Source: Puccinia triticina
Lineage: Eukaryota > Basidiomycota > Pucciniomycetes > Pucciniales > Pucciniaceae
Reading direction: 5' to 3'
Assembly (NCBI RefSeq): GCF_026914185.1
Contig: NC_070574.1
Coordinates: 2,108,501-2,172,500 of the forward strand
Length of the DNA: 64,000 nt
Of this stretch, positions 25,523 through 37,200 are shown piece after piece; position 1 is the first letter of the stretch; every line of letters begins with the position of its first letter. The notes beneath the pieces were generated by a model. The model had not been told where the DNA came from and ran no database searches. It saw nothing but the letters and a program-made list of their open reading frames with translations. Both the position numbers and the translations under genes were made by a program.

Positions 25523-27899
25523 TTACACCTGAAATAGCCTATTTTCCAGGTCCCACGGCACTACTACCGCCACCTGGAACTGCATGTCATGTTTTGAGCG
25601 GTCTCCACATGACAAGGCGTCCGCGGCGTTTTCTTTGGATGTGACGCGTCTGGAGACAATGTCAATTTCCATGTCTACCAGCATTTTCTGTATAATCTTC
25701 CATTCCTCATTGACGGCCGGGTGTTTAGACTTCCGTTGCAGAATGACTGTCTTGGTCGTAGTGTTGTCTGTCCAGACTATTAGAGTCTTACCTGGTCGGA
25801 TGCCTAGCTCTTGTAGGAGAAGGAGACCTAGCCGTATTGCTACGGTTTCTAGCCATGCGATGTCTCTCTTTGGTTTGGGTCCTTTATCCCAGCCCTGTGC
25901 TAGCTGGAATTGGGCCCACCTTCTGCCAACAAGGACACCTATTCCAAAGCCGGTAGATGTGTTGCCCACCCACCCAATTTCAGTAGGGTCTGGGTTCTGT
26001 ATCATCCTTGTTTCTTTATATTGGAGTAGGGTTGATAGCCAGTATTCAAGGTCTGCCCTGGCGTCCTTGGGGGGTGTGCGGTCCTCCTCCGGTAGATCCA
26101 TCCATTCATCCATTGGTACAAGCTGTTGAGGTAGCACCTCAGTTGTGGAAGGATATACGACACGTGGTTCAGGCGGCCCGCTAACTGCTCAACTTGGGCA
26201 AACAAGAATTCTGCGTTGGGGGCAAGGAACACTTTGACTTGCTGCACCCGCTGGTATTTTTTGTCATCTGGGAGGCGGACGGTCTTCTTCTTGTAAAAAT
26301 GGTAGGTCAATTACTTTATGGAAACAGTTATAAATATAAACTCAATAACAGTAATACACTTGAATAGAAAACAATTGTTAGACTTGGTTAATTATAATGA
26401 TATAATAATAATAAAGTAAAGATAAATACCTCAAAGAAACAAATCAAATCAAAGAAAAAATTGCAACACAATCACAACGACAACAATGTATAACACAAGG
26501 AGTTATCACGATGAAACAGCCTATCAGAAAAGAAGTAATTAAGTCAATAACATAATTCATAAAACCAATAGATGTTGTAAATGAATACCTGCCCAGAAGC
26601 TGAATCTAGCTCCTCCTAGATGTTAGCAATCAGCAAGAGTTGAGATTATTAGAGTTGGATTTGAATCAATTTGATTAACAAAGAAGAATTTGCTTTGAGT
26701 ATTTTGTTGTTTGATGATTGAGTGATGATTGAAGATGGAAGAATGAGAAGTACAAAAAAAGGGGAGAAGATTTTTATTGGCGGAGGAATAAGGTTGTTGT
26801 TTGGAGTCCAGGGAGATCAACGAAACCGATTGACAGAGTGATAAGTGTACGCATGTGCATCCTTGTTGCATGCATAAACGCATGCATAGACTAAACCAAA
26901 ACCCATGCGCAAGTTTAAAAACTGACACTTCTTAGTGTTCCAGATGAAGCCAATATACTTCTGTTCTTCCTTGAATGGGGAGAACTTGGTTGCATTTGTT
27001 TTGACACCAAGTTGTTCCGATCGTGCTACAATGTGGTCCATCTCTACCGTTGAGTGAAGTGTCTTGACAAACAGATTTTCATCTACCCATCTGAAAATAT
27101 TGATGAGGTCAAACTCGCTTTTCATGAGTTCCTTCCAGGTGTCCGCCGGTCTACCAAACAAGCCACATCCCGCTACTCCTCCGAACGCGATGCGGGTGTC
27201 AATAAGGATTCCGCCGTTGAAATCCTTAACCATCAGGTAGCGCCATTGGCTTTCTGCCGTTGGGATTTGGCAATACGCCTTTTCCCAGTCAAAGATTGCC
27301 AGGAGAAGGGGCTTCTTTTGGCTGCGGAAGAATCTTGAGGTTGCCTCAAAATCATCCCACGTTGTGATGTAGTCAAGTTTGTCCACAAATGAGTTGACAG
27401 ATGGTATCCTTGGGTCATTCCTGGGGAACAACAAGTTGTTTATTGGTTGAACTGAGCCATCTCCGTTCATTGCGGCTCCAAGGGGGTTAGTTTGGAAAAA
27501 TCCGTAGCGCTCCATAAGCTGATTGTGTGTGAATGGCCCGAACATTCTACATGCTGCAATCTCCTTGCCAATCGTGGATTCAATTTTTTGTCTTGCTAAG
27601 AGAGCTCCTTGGTGGTTTGGTGGCGTGTAGTACGGAATGCTTGGGCCTAGGTCATGGTCTGAAATGCCTTGGTGGAAGCCTTCTTGGAAGCCGCGGACAA
27701 CATCACTATACTTCTCGGAAAGGTCTGCTTGGAGCAGGGCTTTCCTCCATTCTTTGATGTTCATTTCGCACGTTATCCATGTTGGGCATGTTGGGGGTGA
27801 TGGGTTCTCTTTTTGGGGGTGATGGGTTCTCTTTTTGGGGCTTTGGACTCTCACATAGCTCTTGGGGGACAGGGCACTCAGTTGTCCTGCAATGAGCAA
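25523..27899 (-). pseudogene. YR-retroelement reverse transcriptase-RNase H, copy 1
   Basis: RT motif A is FDWEKAYCQIP (~27290), motif B FGGVAGCGLFGRPADTW (~27170) and motif C WVDENLFVK (~27080), where related basidiomycete elements are expected to have WVDD. The frame runs into a 636-bp solo LTR at IGFIWNTK and resumes at KTVRLPDDKK (26280). The RNase H-like part follows (GFGIGVLVGRRW, IVWTDNTTTK, SKENAADALS), ending 25523. In copy 2 the same junction reads continuously, which confirms the insertion. Not functional. Confidence 0.85.
26292..26927. mobile_element. Solo LTR (636 bp) inside the reverse transcriptase
   Basis: It runs from TGTAAAAATGG to AAAACTGACA (TG...CA) and is flanked by the 5-bp direct repeat CTTCT (26287-26291 and 26928-26932). 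Taking it out restores the RT frame seen in the second copy. It is AT-rich with purine tracts and a GCATGCATAAACGCATGCAT palindrome near 26870. Confidence 0.92.
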
Positions 27900-28699
27900 G
27901 AATTCAAGAATCGCGCATGTCAGAGATTCATTGATTTTCCATTGCTTATGTGTCTCAGATGTTTAAAGAAAAGGCTAACAACTAGGGAAGGGAGAGAGGG
28001 GGGAAGTGACAAAGAAAAGGCAGAGAAAGTGACAAAACAGCACTGAAGGGATTTCACGAGAAGACCGCAGCACGAATAGGGCACAGAGATGAGCCTTTGG
28101 GCTCGAGAGAGGACGGTGAGGGGGATAGTGCTCACCGGATCGGCTCGGATAGTGGGCGCGGAAAAAACAGAGGAAGAACTGATGAGAGTTGATTGCAGGT
28201 TGTAGGCTATGTATATATAGACTACATACAGGGAATCAACTTGTGGGCAACATGAAAATGGATATGCAAAGAAGGTGATGGAATCAGATGGAACTCAAGG
28301 AGAGATTGGTGACAGTCAAGGGATCACAAGCAGAGCGAGTGCGCACAAGGAAACACAGTAGTTGGAAAGCTAATCGGGCTAATCTAGACAGGGATCAAAG
28401 TCACATGGCTAGTGAGACAGGAAGCATGACCAATCTAAAAGGAAACATCAGGTGTGACAGGCATAAGGTGATATGAGAATGACAACCAAGAGCTCTGGGG
28501 AGACAATGAGGCAGAAGGAAGAGATAGAAATCCAACAAGCACAGGAAGGGGGAGAGGGGAAAGGAGAGAGCAAGGGGAAACGTAGAGAGTGGCGAGCAAC
28601 ATGTCTTATGGGGTGTTGGATAGCCCTAAAAGGGTGCCGTTCTAACGGTCCGTACAGAGGAGTTAGAGCTTGGGTTTCCAAAGGGAGGGGGGGGGGGGG

Positions 28700-30268
28700 G
28701 GAGGAGAAAAGGGACAAAGCAGAGGGAAATGGGGTACCAACTGGTCTCTGTTGCGGTTTCTAACGCTTCCACCTATGTGGTTTGGGTTGAAATGGTTCCC
28801 TTTGTACCCGCTACTGGGGGGGGGGCTCTACCTTGGTCAGGCTTGGGGGGGAGGGACAAGTGTCCTTGGGCTGAGTTGGTCCCGTCCTCTTGATTTCCTT
28901 TTGGTTGCGGTTTGGTTTTGGGTGGATTGGGTTGGGCTGGGGGTTGTTCTTGGCCGGTCTCAAGGGTTGGATGCCTTTCAAGGGATCTCCTCCAACCTTC
29001 CCGTCTCCTATCGCGTAGAGGTTGTCCGCAAGTCCGATCTTGTTGAAGTCTTGGCAGGTAGAAATTGCTTCATCCGCTGTCTCCTGCTTGAATTGGGAGA
29101 TATTGGAGAAGGATTCCTCTCCGTTCTCTTCTACTCAGAACGCAAAGGCGTTATTACAAATCCTGACGTTGTAACAAAGGGCTACCATGAAGCCCCTTTT
29201 CCTGTGGAGCCGGTCGCAATGCTCCTTGTGGGCTAGGATCCAGTTGGCCAGGACCGGATAGTTGTACCTATCTTGCATTGTTAAGTGAAAACAGCGGTGA
29301 TTCAAGGTCCAGTCGGAAAAATTTTGGGAAAATTCGTCCGGGACGGGGAATCTGTGGTATTGGAGGCCTTTCTCCGCAGCGGTTTCTTCAATCTTTGGTC
29401 GTTTCTTCGAGTGCTTGGCTAGGGCTCTTTCCTGCCACTCCCTGTTGAAGATTGTTAGGGGGAGGGGTCCTTTACACTCAAGGAGCAACTTGTGGAAGTA
29501 GGGGGGAAAACCGCTGTTGTCAGGCGAATTGGATCAGTCGGCTATGAACTTAACTGTTTGGACCTGGGTTGTCTTGGCAGCTTCTGCCGGCCTCTTTTGG
29601 GGGATGGTTGGTGTTTGAGGGGAGGGGATGTTAACACTTAGAGCTGTCACTTTAGTGACGGTCGGTATCGCCGTTTTGGAGTTGCCGGTCTTCTTGTATG
29701 CCAAGACGGCTTTGTAAATTTTCATGTATCGTTCCACCTTTGCCTCATCTCCAGTTTTCTTGGCCTTGATTATCTTGGGCCATTAGTATGGATTGGGCTT
29801 CCCTGTTGACTTCGGCTTCCAACAACTCATTGTTGTCAACGGTAAGTGGGTTGGCTTTGTCTGTGACTGGATCTGTTGGGGCAGCTGTGGTTTCCGTCAG
29901 TTTACTGATTTGTTTACTGCTCCACTTCTCTATTTGCTCTCTGGCTTACCACTTGCGGGATCAAGGATCTTGGCGATTTCTGGGTCTCTGAGTGGTCCTC
30001 CTGGGTTTTCCTCTTGGGCCGGTTCGCATCTTGGCGCAGCTGGGGGGTTTTTTGCTGAGGCTTGAGTGACCACTTTACTCTTTGTGACCTTTACCGCTTT
30101 GGTTGGTTTTAGGGTTGGACCTGTGGCTTGGGACAATGCGCCTTGCGGGTTTGCATCTGTGTACAACTCTTGGGATTGGGTGGGTGGTTGGGCCGTTTGG
30201 CTGCCCTCATCCGCCACAGGGGCGGCTTTGATGCTGTTCATCGTGTCTTGGATGTTCAGTCCAGACAT
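28700..30268 (-). pseudogene. YR-retroelement gag-like protein, copy 1
   Basis: It starts MSGLNIQDTMNSIKAAPV (30268). A GT donor follows ASG at ~29948, as in copy 2, where an intron starts after a similar short first exon. The main exon contains LLLECKGPLPLTIFNREWQE (~29470) and LANWILAHKEHCDRLHRKRG (~29230), matching copy 2 (ELKGPLPLTIFNEEWQD, HKKHCDT). An in-frame TGA occurs near 29534. A G18 tract (28686-28703) sits in the C-terminal part. Probably non-functional. Confidence 0.7.
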
Positions 30269-30394
30269 TTTGCGACTATCAAGGTTTGTGGGGTAGGACA
30301 GAGATCGGGAAGAGGGGATGAGTAAGCGACTGAGAGAGTTTGTGTGTTTCTGAGGATTTGTTTGGGTTGAAATGCTTGTTTTGGGAACGTACTA

Positions 30395-30924
30395 TTACGA
30401 AATTTGTGTGAAAAAGAAAGGTCTTAGATTTGCAAAAAAAGGTCTTAGATCTGGGATGGTGGGAGCGAGTTGAGGAGCACTGAGCAATCCTAGGATCTTG
30501 GCGAGAGGGAGACTGGGAGATGGGAAGCTTGGGGGAAAGGAGCGAGCTCTGAGGGGAAAAGGGGGGCCCTGAGGTTTCTGGGAGACGACCTCCCCTGGCT
30601 CCCAGTACCCGCTATCTCCGGCGCCTCCAGAGCACGAGCTTCCATGTACAGCTTGTCGGCGTCCATCTCGTGCGTTGGGGCTTAGCGCGTACAGGGAGGG
30701 CTGGACGGTTCCATGGACTCCACCCACCTCCCACTGCGCTCCCGGTAACACAACATGAGTGGGAGGGGGATCATGGCGAGTAGTGATGCGGTGTGCGGAT
30801 TCTGGTTCAGCCAGCCGAGGCGGAACACTTCAGCTGTATTGATATCCAGCTGGCCCGTGTCACGGACAGCTTGCACCTGCCTACTCAGGCAAGCTACTTG
30901 GTGAGTGTAAAGAACATGCCACAC
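30395..30924 (-). pseudogene. Unrecognised coding remnant
   Basis: A minus-strand frame (CLSRQVQAVRDTGQLDINTA, then GWLNQNPHTASLLAMIPLPL) ends at a TAA near 30682, and translation continues plausibly after it. Composition and continuity look protein-coding, but I do not recognise the family. It may be part of the adjacent retroelement or another decayed transposon. Confidence 0.35.
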
Positions 30925-30939
30925 TGTTATGGCTTTTGA

Positions 30940-31620
30940 GACAAAACTAAAATACTATTTTTGAGAAGATAACATAAAATAACAAAATAAGTCTCTTAAG
31001 GAAAAATAGAAACAAGATTGAATCATCGCTTTTTATAAGGAAAATGAGATTATTTTAATGAAAGAACATTCTACTAATCGTAACACAACGTAGATAAAAA
31101 ACAACTGTTCAATAACACATCATGCTCTGTTTTGTGAGCTAAAGCGTAACCAAGAGATTATATAGATTTTACACAATATAATTTTTTTTGTTTTTGTTTT
31201 CTTTTTGCTGTTTCTGACATGAGTTTGACAGTGAGGGATGCACATATGTTTATATGTGCACCCTGCTGTTTGAAGTTTGCGCAAGAGATTTTTGAAATCA
31301 AAAATCTTTCATTTTGATTTCTTTTTCGTTTCAAAATTGTTTTCGAATACTTTCAAAATAAAACTCAAAATTTTGTTTATAATTGGGGCCCACGGCGGAC
31401 CTCGGCGGACGCAAAACTTGAACAATTTCCCAATCAACCTCGGAATGGAGGAATTCCCATCTATCTGTCCATTTGTGCCTAAGAGACACCCAGCCTACTA
31501 CGTTAGGTCAGGCCGGCCGAGAGACTGCTCGCTGGCGGATGCCAGAGGCCATGTACAGAGTCCGAGGGGCGTCTTGGAGTTCGATGGGAGAGGGAACAAA
31601 TGATGATGTCATGAGGGGGC
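30940..31620. other. AT-rich spacer
   Basis: No gene was seen. A GCACATATGTTTATATGTGC palindrome lies near 31240 and TTGCGCAA nearby. Similar words occur in the solo LTR at 26292-26927, so a related LTR remnant is possible, but no ends or target duplication were found. Confidence 0.35.
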
Positions 31621-31629
31621 CGGATGGCC

Positions 31630-31636
31630 TATAAAA
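31630..31636 (+). promoter_or_regulatory. TATA box of the small secreted-protein gene
   Basis: TATAAAA lies ~215 bp upstream of the proposed start. It is followed by a C/T-rich leader and a possible leader intron (GTAAGC at 31744 to CAG at 31783). Confidence 0.5.
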
Positions 31637-31844
31637 CCTCCATCCAACCACGACTTGGACCCCCCATCACCTCCATGTTCCCTACCCACCACACTCGCTC
31701 ACCCATCAACACTTGTTTTCACATCCACCCACACACCGCTAATGTAAGCCTTCTCCACCAGTTGTTGACTTATCCCTACTCAGAGAAACGTGCATCTAAC
31801 TAGCGATCAATCCGCTGCAATCGGCTATAACAGCCAACTCTGCC

Positions 31845-32009
31845 ATGTCTCACATGTCAAACTCCCTCATTTTGGCTCTCTTGTTGATCATCGCATGCGG
31901 CTTGCCTTCGCCGGCCAATTCGAAGCCCCTACCGGTGAGTCTATCTCATCCAAATCCGCTGTTCCCAGACAACGTCCAGTTGATCTCGAAACACTGGAGG
32001 CTCGACTGA
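31845..32009 (+). CDS. Candidate 54-residue secreted peptide
   Basis: The frame begins MSHMSNSLILALLLIIACG and reads LPSPANSKPLP after it. That is a textbook signal peptide (short N-region, Leu/Ile core, small residues before a likely cleavage after ANS), leaving a mature peptide of about 26 residues ending KHWRLD. A TATA box and a leader intron precede it. There are no cysteines in the mature part. An overlapping frame (31790-32035) is an alternative, as is splicing at GTGAGT (31941). No homologue was recognised. It is effector-like only in the loose sense of being small and secreted. Confidence 0.45.
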   Translation: MSHMSNSLILALLLIIACGLPSPANSKPLPVSLSHPNPLFPDNVQLISKHWRLD

Positions 32010-32106
32010 AACTAACATTCAAGTTGCATTTGTGAATCCTGATTTCCATGAAAAAAATCGGCACCAGATATTCAGAGCGGGTACTACTATGCCCGACCCT
32101 CACTTA

Positions 32107-32302
32107 GGGTATTCAAAGTTGACTTGCATAAAATCATAACACCATAAAATCATAAAATTCTAAGCTGAAAAAATATGTTGCACCCAAGCACTCAAATTAG
32201 AGCAACATTTCTAGAATGGTACATATGAAATCATCACTTGAAAGTTTTATGATTTTATGATTTTATGCATTGAAAATTTTATGATTTCAACTTTGAACAC
32301 CC
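32107..32302. repeat. 196-bp MITE, GGGTRTTCAAAGTTGA ends, TTA target duplication
   Basis: The left end GGGTATTCAAAGTTGA is matched in reverse at the right (TCAACTTTGAACACCC). TTA flanks both sides (32104-32106, 32303-32305). The interior repeats AAAATCATAAAA and its complement. The 3-bp TTA duplication suggests a Harbinger/Tourist-like origin. It lies ~100 bp downstream of the small secreted-protein frame. Confidence 0.8.
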
Positions 32303-32551
32303 TTACTGTTCAGTGTCACGTTGTGCTTAAAACATCAATGTTTATGAACGTATCATTAATTCCGTGTTCACCGGCATGGTGAGCCATCTGATCAGCAACC
32401 CTTGCGAGTGGAAACCACTCGACTATAGCCTCTTCTGTTAAATGCCCGTTGTATATTTGCTAGCTAGCCCCTCATTGTCGTGCTCGCTTCCTGGCCTATT
32501 GCTATTCTATTATATATTTACTTCTACGCTCACATGAAAAATGTTTATTTA

Positions 32552-32863
32552 GAGCATTCACAATCGTCGGGTTAAGTTGACAATTTTGGGCAACTTAACC
32601 CGAGCGGCAATCGCATCGGTCCGGGCTAACCCCGGGTCAACAAGCCTCAGGTTTGACTTCAGGCTAAGGTCAGCTAAATTTAGCAAGCCTTAACCTGAAA
32701 TCTAGCCTCAGGCTAGGGCGGTCTGCGACTCATTTCAGCGCACTTTAGCCTGAAGCTGACCGAACCAATGCGTTTGCCCACTTGAAGGCAACCTCGTCAG
32801 CTAACCTGCCCACAAACCCGGGCTTATTTAACCCGAAAACTTAGCAAACAAATGCGAATGCTC
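32552..32863. repeat. 312-bp Tourist-like MITE
   Basis: The ends GAGCATTCACA and TGCGAATGCTC form imperfect terminal inverted repeats flanked by TTA (32549-32551 and 32864-32866). The end sequence GAGCAT resembles the Harbinger at 10052-13288, suggesting cross-mobilisation by that family. The interior is full of CAGGCTAA/TTAGCCTGA words and non-coding. Its right target duplication lies inside the target site of the MULE that follows. Confidence 0.85.
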
Positions 32864-33404
32864 TTAGTTATGGGGCAGATGATTTTTACAAAGTCCTTTT
32901 TACAGGGTACAAGGCCCTGTAAAGTGAGGACCCTGTAAAAGTGTACATTTGAGGGGGCTATGTGTAGTTTTACGCTGGGGCCGCCTGATTTGTCACCTTG
33001 CAAAGGGAGGCCATGTGAAAAGAGCCCTGTAAAAGTAAGAATGTAATTACCTATGTACAATTTTACAAGGCATCCTTTTTCAGGGTGGCACTTTGTAAAC
33101 AGAACTCCATGCAAATCTCAAGTATTGATCTCCCAGCGGTAAATTAACAGCACCGCGTAAGGCAAAATTTCATTCCAGACTTTGTAAAAGCAAATTTACA
33201 AGCTGGTTGATGGAATTTACAAGGTACAGAAAAGACTAAGGATTACTAAGAAATATAGGGAAAAAAGAACTACTTTCTTGAACTGCAAGTCCTCTTTCTT
33301 CTTTGGGTTGACTGTGGCTGATTGGCTTCATCCACAGGGGCAGCGTTTGCGTCAAGTGATTTTGGCTGTCCGGCTGGGTTGGTGTCCACTTTCTGGGATG
33401 TTTC

Positions 33405-34209
33405 TGTAAGAATAACGAGACTTAAGGTTTAAATTTCATCTTTAGTCAGCTCATGGTGTTCTTCATGAGAAAAGAAGTGAGGAAACAAAACAAATGATAA
33501 TCTTGTACCTTAAGGGCAGTGGTAGACAAGTGAGGATATGTTCTGGAGTAGCATGGAAAAGTGAGAGAACAAGATAAAAGAAAAAGGAGATCTGAGAATA
33601 ACAAGAGTGCGGTACGAGTTTGTCGCAAGCTGCCAATGATAACAATGAAAAAGGATTGGTGCGGAGTATTGGTGTTGAGCGTGTGAAGAGCAGATCTGAG
33701 TTGTGGTGAAAAGGGGGGGTGAACTGGTTTGAGCTGGTGTTTGGTCAAAGGGAAGTGGACAGTAGCTGGGGAAAAAAGAAACAGAGCACAGAAAGTTAGG
33801 CCTTTTATACTCGAGATGTTCGCTGATGTGGCTTCAGAGAGTACGCACAAGTTTTGGCCTGGTTAGGTCACAGGGTCCAGGGTTTGCCCTACATGGCGTT
33901 TAGGGCGCTCAGTTGCTGGCTGGGTTGGTCCAGATCAGAGAGCAGGGTTGTGTCGACCTGACCGTTCTGGTTGGTTTCTTGGTCCATGTTTTCTTTGCCT
34001 GAATGGAGCGGTATGGCAAGGGACTGGTTAGCTTTGGCATATCAACCGGTTTGGTTGCTTTGGTTTCAGGAATGCACGGGTTTGTTGTACTTACGAATGG
34101 GTGAATGGCTGAGTGATGCTGATGATGAGAGATTCAGGTTGTCAGTCTCCAAGTTGAGAAGCACAGGGGCTGTACCCGGGCCATTCGGGCCAGGTCCCAA
34201 ATCCTGACA
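33405..34209 (-). repeat. Copia-1 3' LTR (805 bp)
   Basis: It reads TGTAAGAATAAC at the left and ATCCTGACA at the right on the + strand. It is uninterrupted and therefore shows what the damaged 5' LTR lost. Confidence 0.93.
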
Positions 34210-37200
34210 GGCTGCCATGCTTCGTGCGTCGGAGCGCGAAGCAGAGATGCTCGTGGCGTCCCTGGTCAGATGTCGAAGAGCTTGAGCAATCTTGCTGCGG
34301 CCGACCGGTTTGGTGAGGAAGTCAGCGATTTTGTTTGCAGAAGGGACATAGCAGAGCCGAATGATTTTGGATTGAATCAGGTCCCGAACAAAGTGAAGTC
34401 GTAGGTCCATGTGTTTGGTACGGAAACCATTTTGACTGGTTTCACTGTGCGCTAGGTCCATAGCGCCGCGGTTGTCGATGCAAACAACAGAAGTCGGACG
34501 AGAGACGTCGCAGAGGATCTCTTTCATGAGATTGGTCATCCATGCCAACTCCTTGCTGGCATCCATGAGTGCTTTGTATTCAGCCTCCGTGGAAGACAGG
34601 GAGACGGTACATTGTTTGGTGGATTTCCACGAGATAAGGTGGCCGTTCCACAGAACAACGTACCCAGTGTGAGAACGTCTGGAGTCCGGGCAATTGCCCC
34701 AGTCAGCGTCGACGGAGCTTAGAAGAGGAGTCGCGGTGCAGGGGCAAAAGAGCAAGCCGCGGTTTATGGTGCCTTTGAGGTAACGGAAAACCTGTAACGC
34801 CGCGGTGTAGTCAGAGATGCCGCCCCCGGGATTCTTGAGGAATTGAGACAGTTTGCTGACCGCGAACGAGATATTGGGGCGTGTGAGGATACTAAGATAA
34901 TTGAGTGAGCCAATGAGGGCTCTGTAGTTGATGTGGAGTGGGGCGAGACGGTCAATGTCAGCTTGAGAGGCTTTGGCCAGGTGAGTGCGCGGGTCAAGAG
35001 GACAGGATGCATTGGGAAGGGAAGTGACGTCGAATTCGACTAGTTTGCGTTCGATGTACTGTGACTGATGAAGAACGAAGCCACCCAACACACGCTCAAG
35101 CTTCATGCCAAGAAGGAAGGAGGCATCCCCCATGTATTTGATGGAGAATTCCCCCGCCATCTGGACCCAAAAGGACTCGGGGTCCATCCCAACAATGATG
35201 AGATCATCGACATGAGAAAAGATCCAGAGAGGGCTAGGCAGAGTACGCCAGAAAACGCAAGGGTTGGCGAGAGAAACCGAGAAGCCAATGGAAACGAGGA
35301 AACGGCTTAATCCTTTGTACCAAGCAAGTGATGCCTGTTTGAGGCCATAGATGGCCTTCTGGAGGTGAAGGACGATGTTCTCTCCCGGTTTGTAACCAGG
35401 AGGTGGTAACATGTAGACGGTCTCATCTAGCTGACAGGTGAGAAAAGCACTTTTGATGTTGAGCTGGTGAATACGGAGTGAGTTGGAGACCGCATGAGAG
35501 AGAAGAAGGTGTAACGAGGACGGTTTTCCGGTGGGAGCGTATTTGGTGTTGAAGTTCAGCCCATATGTTTGGCGAAAGCCTTGAGCACAGATGCGTGCCT
35601 TGTACTCAGTGACCTGATTGTCGGAGCCGAGTTTTTTCTTGTAGGCCCAGGTGGAAGGGATAGTGGAGTGTGACGGAAGGCACGGGATTTCAGTCCAGAC
35701 GTTGTGATCGCGCATGTTATGGATCTCTCTGAGTTTGGCGAATTTCCAATGCTCACTTTCATCGCACCTCATGGCCTGGAAGTGGTTGCTGGGTTCCACT
35801 GTGAGCGTGCTGTAGGTTGCCGCAGAGCGCCGAGGATGATTTACAATGTTGGAGGAGTCAATGTTGCTGGTGATCTGAGTGGGGTGCGGACCCAGGCGCA
35901 GGATGAGCCGTTGTCTGAGGGGGCTGGGCTCCGAGTCACCATTGATATCCATGCGATCCTCATCCTTGGTTTCCTCCAGCATCTCCGGGATGGCGGTGGC
36001 AGGAGTAGATGCAGGGAGGTCGTCCTCATCGCTGTCGTCGGTCATTAGGGGAAGGGGGGCGGTGCTGGAGAAGTCTGGGAGGCGTTCATTGGGATAAATG
36101 TTGGTGCTGGGGTTGAGCGCCAAAAGAGAGGGGAAGATCGACTCGTCGAAGTAGGCGTTCCTGGTTTCCACAATCTTTTTATCCTCAAGCCAAACAACCC
36201 TGTATGCCGAGTAGTCATTGGCATAGCCAAGCAGAATGCCCTCCCACGCAATGGGATCAAACTTCGCCGTCCGGAGTTGGTTGGGCTTGATGACCCAGGT
36301 CTTGCAGCCAAACGGGCGAAAGAAGGCCATGTTGGGAGGTTTACCAAAGAGTTGCTTGAGAGGACTGATTTTGCTTTTGCTCAGCAAGGGGAGACAGTTG
36401 GTGGTAGCCATGGCTGTGAGCACGGCCTCTCCCCACCACTCCTTCGCCAGGCCTGATTGCACCAGCATGCAGCGCAACATTTTGATGATAGTTTTGTTTG
36501 CTTGTTCCGCCACGCCGTTGTGCTGAGGAGTGTATGGTGGTGAAACGTTGTGTTGTATGCTGTTGTGTCAAAGAGTGTCGGAAAGTTCTCAATTGCAGAA
36601 TTCTCCTCCACCGTCGGTGACAAACTTCTTGATAAGGTGTCTGGTTTGACGCTCAAAGAAACACTTGAAGTCAGCAATCGCCGATGTCGCTTCTGACTTT
36701 TGCTTGAGGAGGGTCACACTGATGTATCCCGTGTGTTGGTCGACAAGGGTGAGGAAGTACCTGGAGCCAGCGTTGGTGGCAGGCGTGATGGGGCCAACAA
36801 GATCTCCATGAACGACTTCCAATGGATGAGAGGTCTTGTCGAAGTGACTCTTGAAGGGAGAGCGACAGGATTTCCCTTTCATGCAAGTGTCACACGCAGT
36901 TTTGTTGACAATGCTTCTATCGGAGACGGCTTCTCTGATCCTAGCTACTCCCGCGTGTCCAAGTCTTGCATGCCAGGTTTTGAAGGCGGTGGTTTCTCCT
37001 GAGTGAGTCTTGGTGACCAGCGCAGATGTAGCGGGTGGTATTGGGCCTATGTTGTCTTTCAATTCCAGGATGTCATTGCGGAGTACGCAGTTGAAGATGG
37101 CCACTCCATTGATTGAGACTGTGCAGAGATCCCTAGTCCTGGAAATTTTAACAGAAGTGCGGAGGAATCATCCTATAGAGAGGAGGTTGCGAGTTAGACC

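Larger units (their letters stand above)
24053..30330 (-). mobile_element. Tyrosine-recombinase retrotransposon (Ngaro/DIRS-like), copy 1, degenerate
   Basis: The order in the transcriptional direction is gag (30268 to ~28700), reverse transcriptase and RNase H (27899-25523), then tyrosine recombinase (~25400-24288). There is no DDE integrase or LTR, which is the Ngaro/DIRS plan. The ends were not defined: these elements make no target duplication and no split repeats were found by eye. A 636-bp solo LTR splits the RT region. A second copy lies at 47374-52106. Confidence 0.8.

Noticed and set aside
28670..29236. Long + strand open frame rich in Gly and Trp
   Set aside because: It is antisense to the YR-retroelement gag region on the minus strand and has no protein-like motifs.
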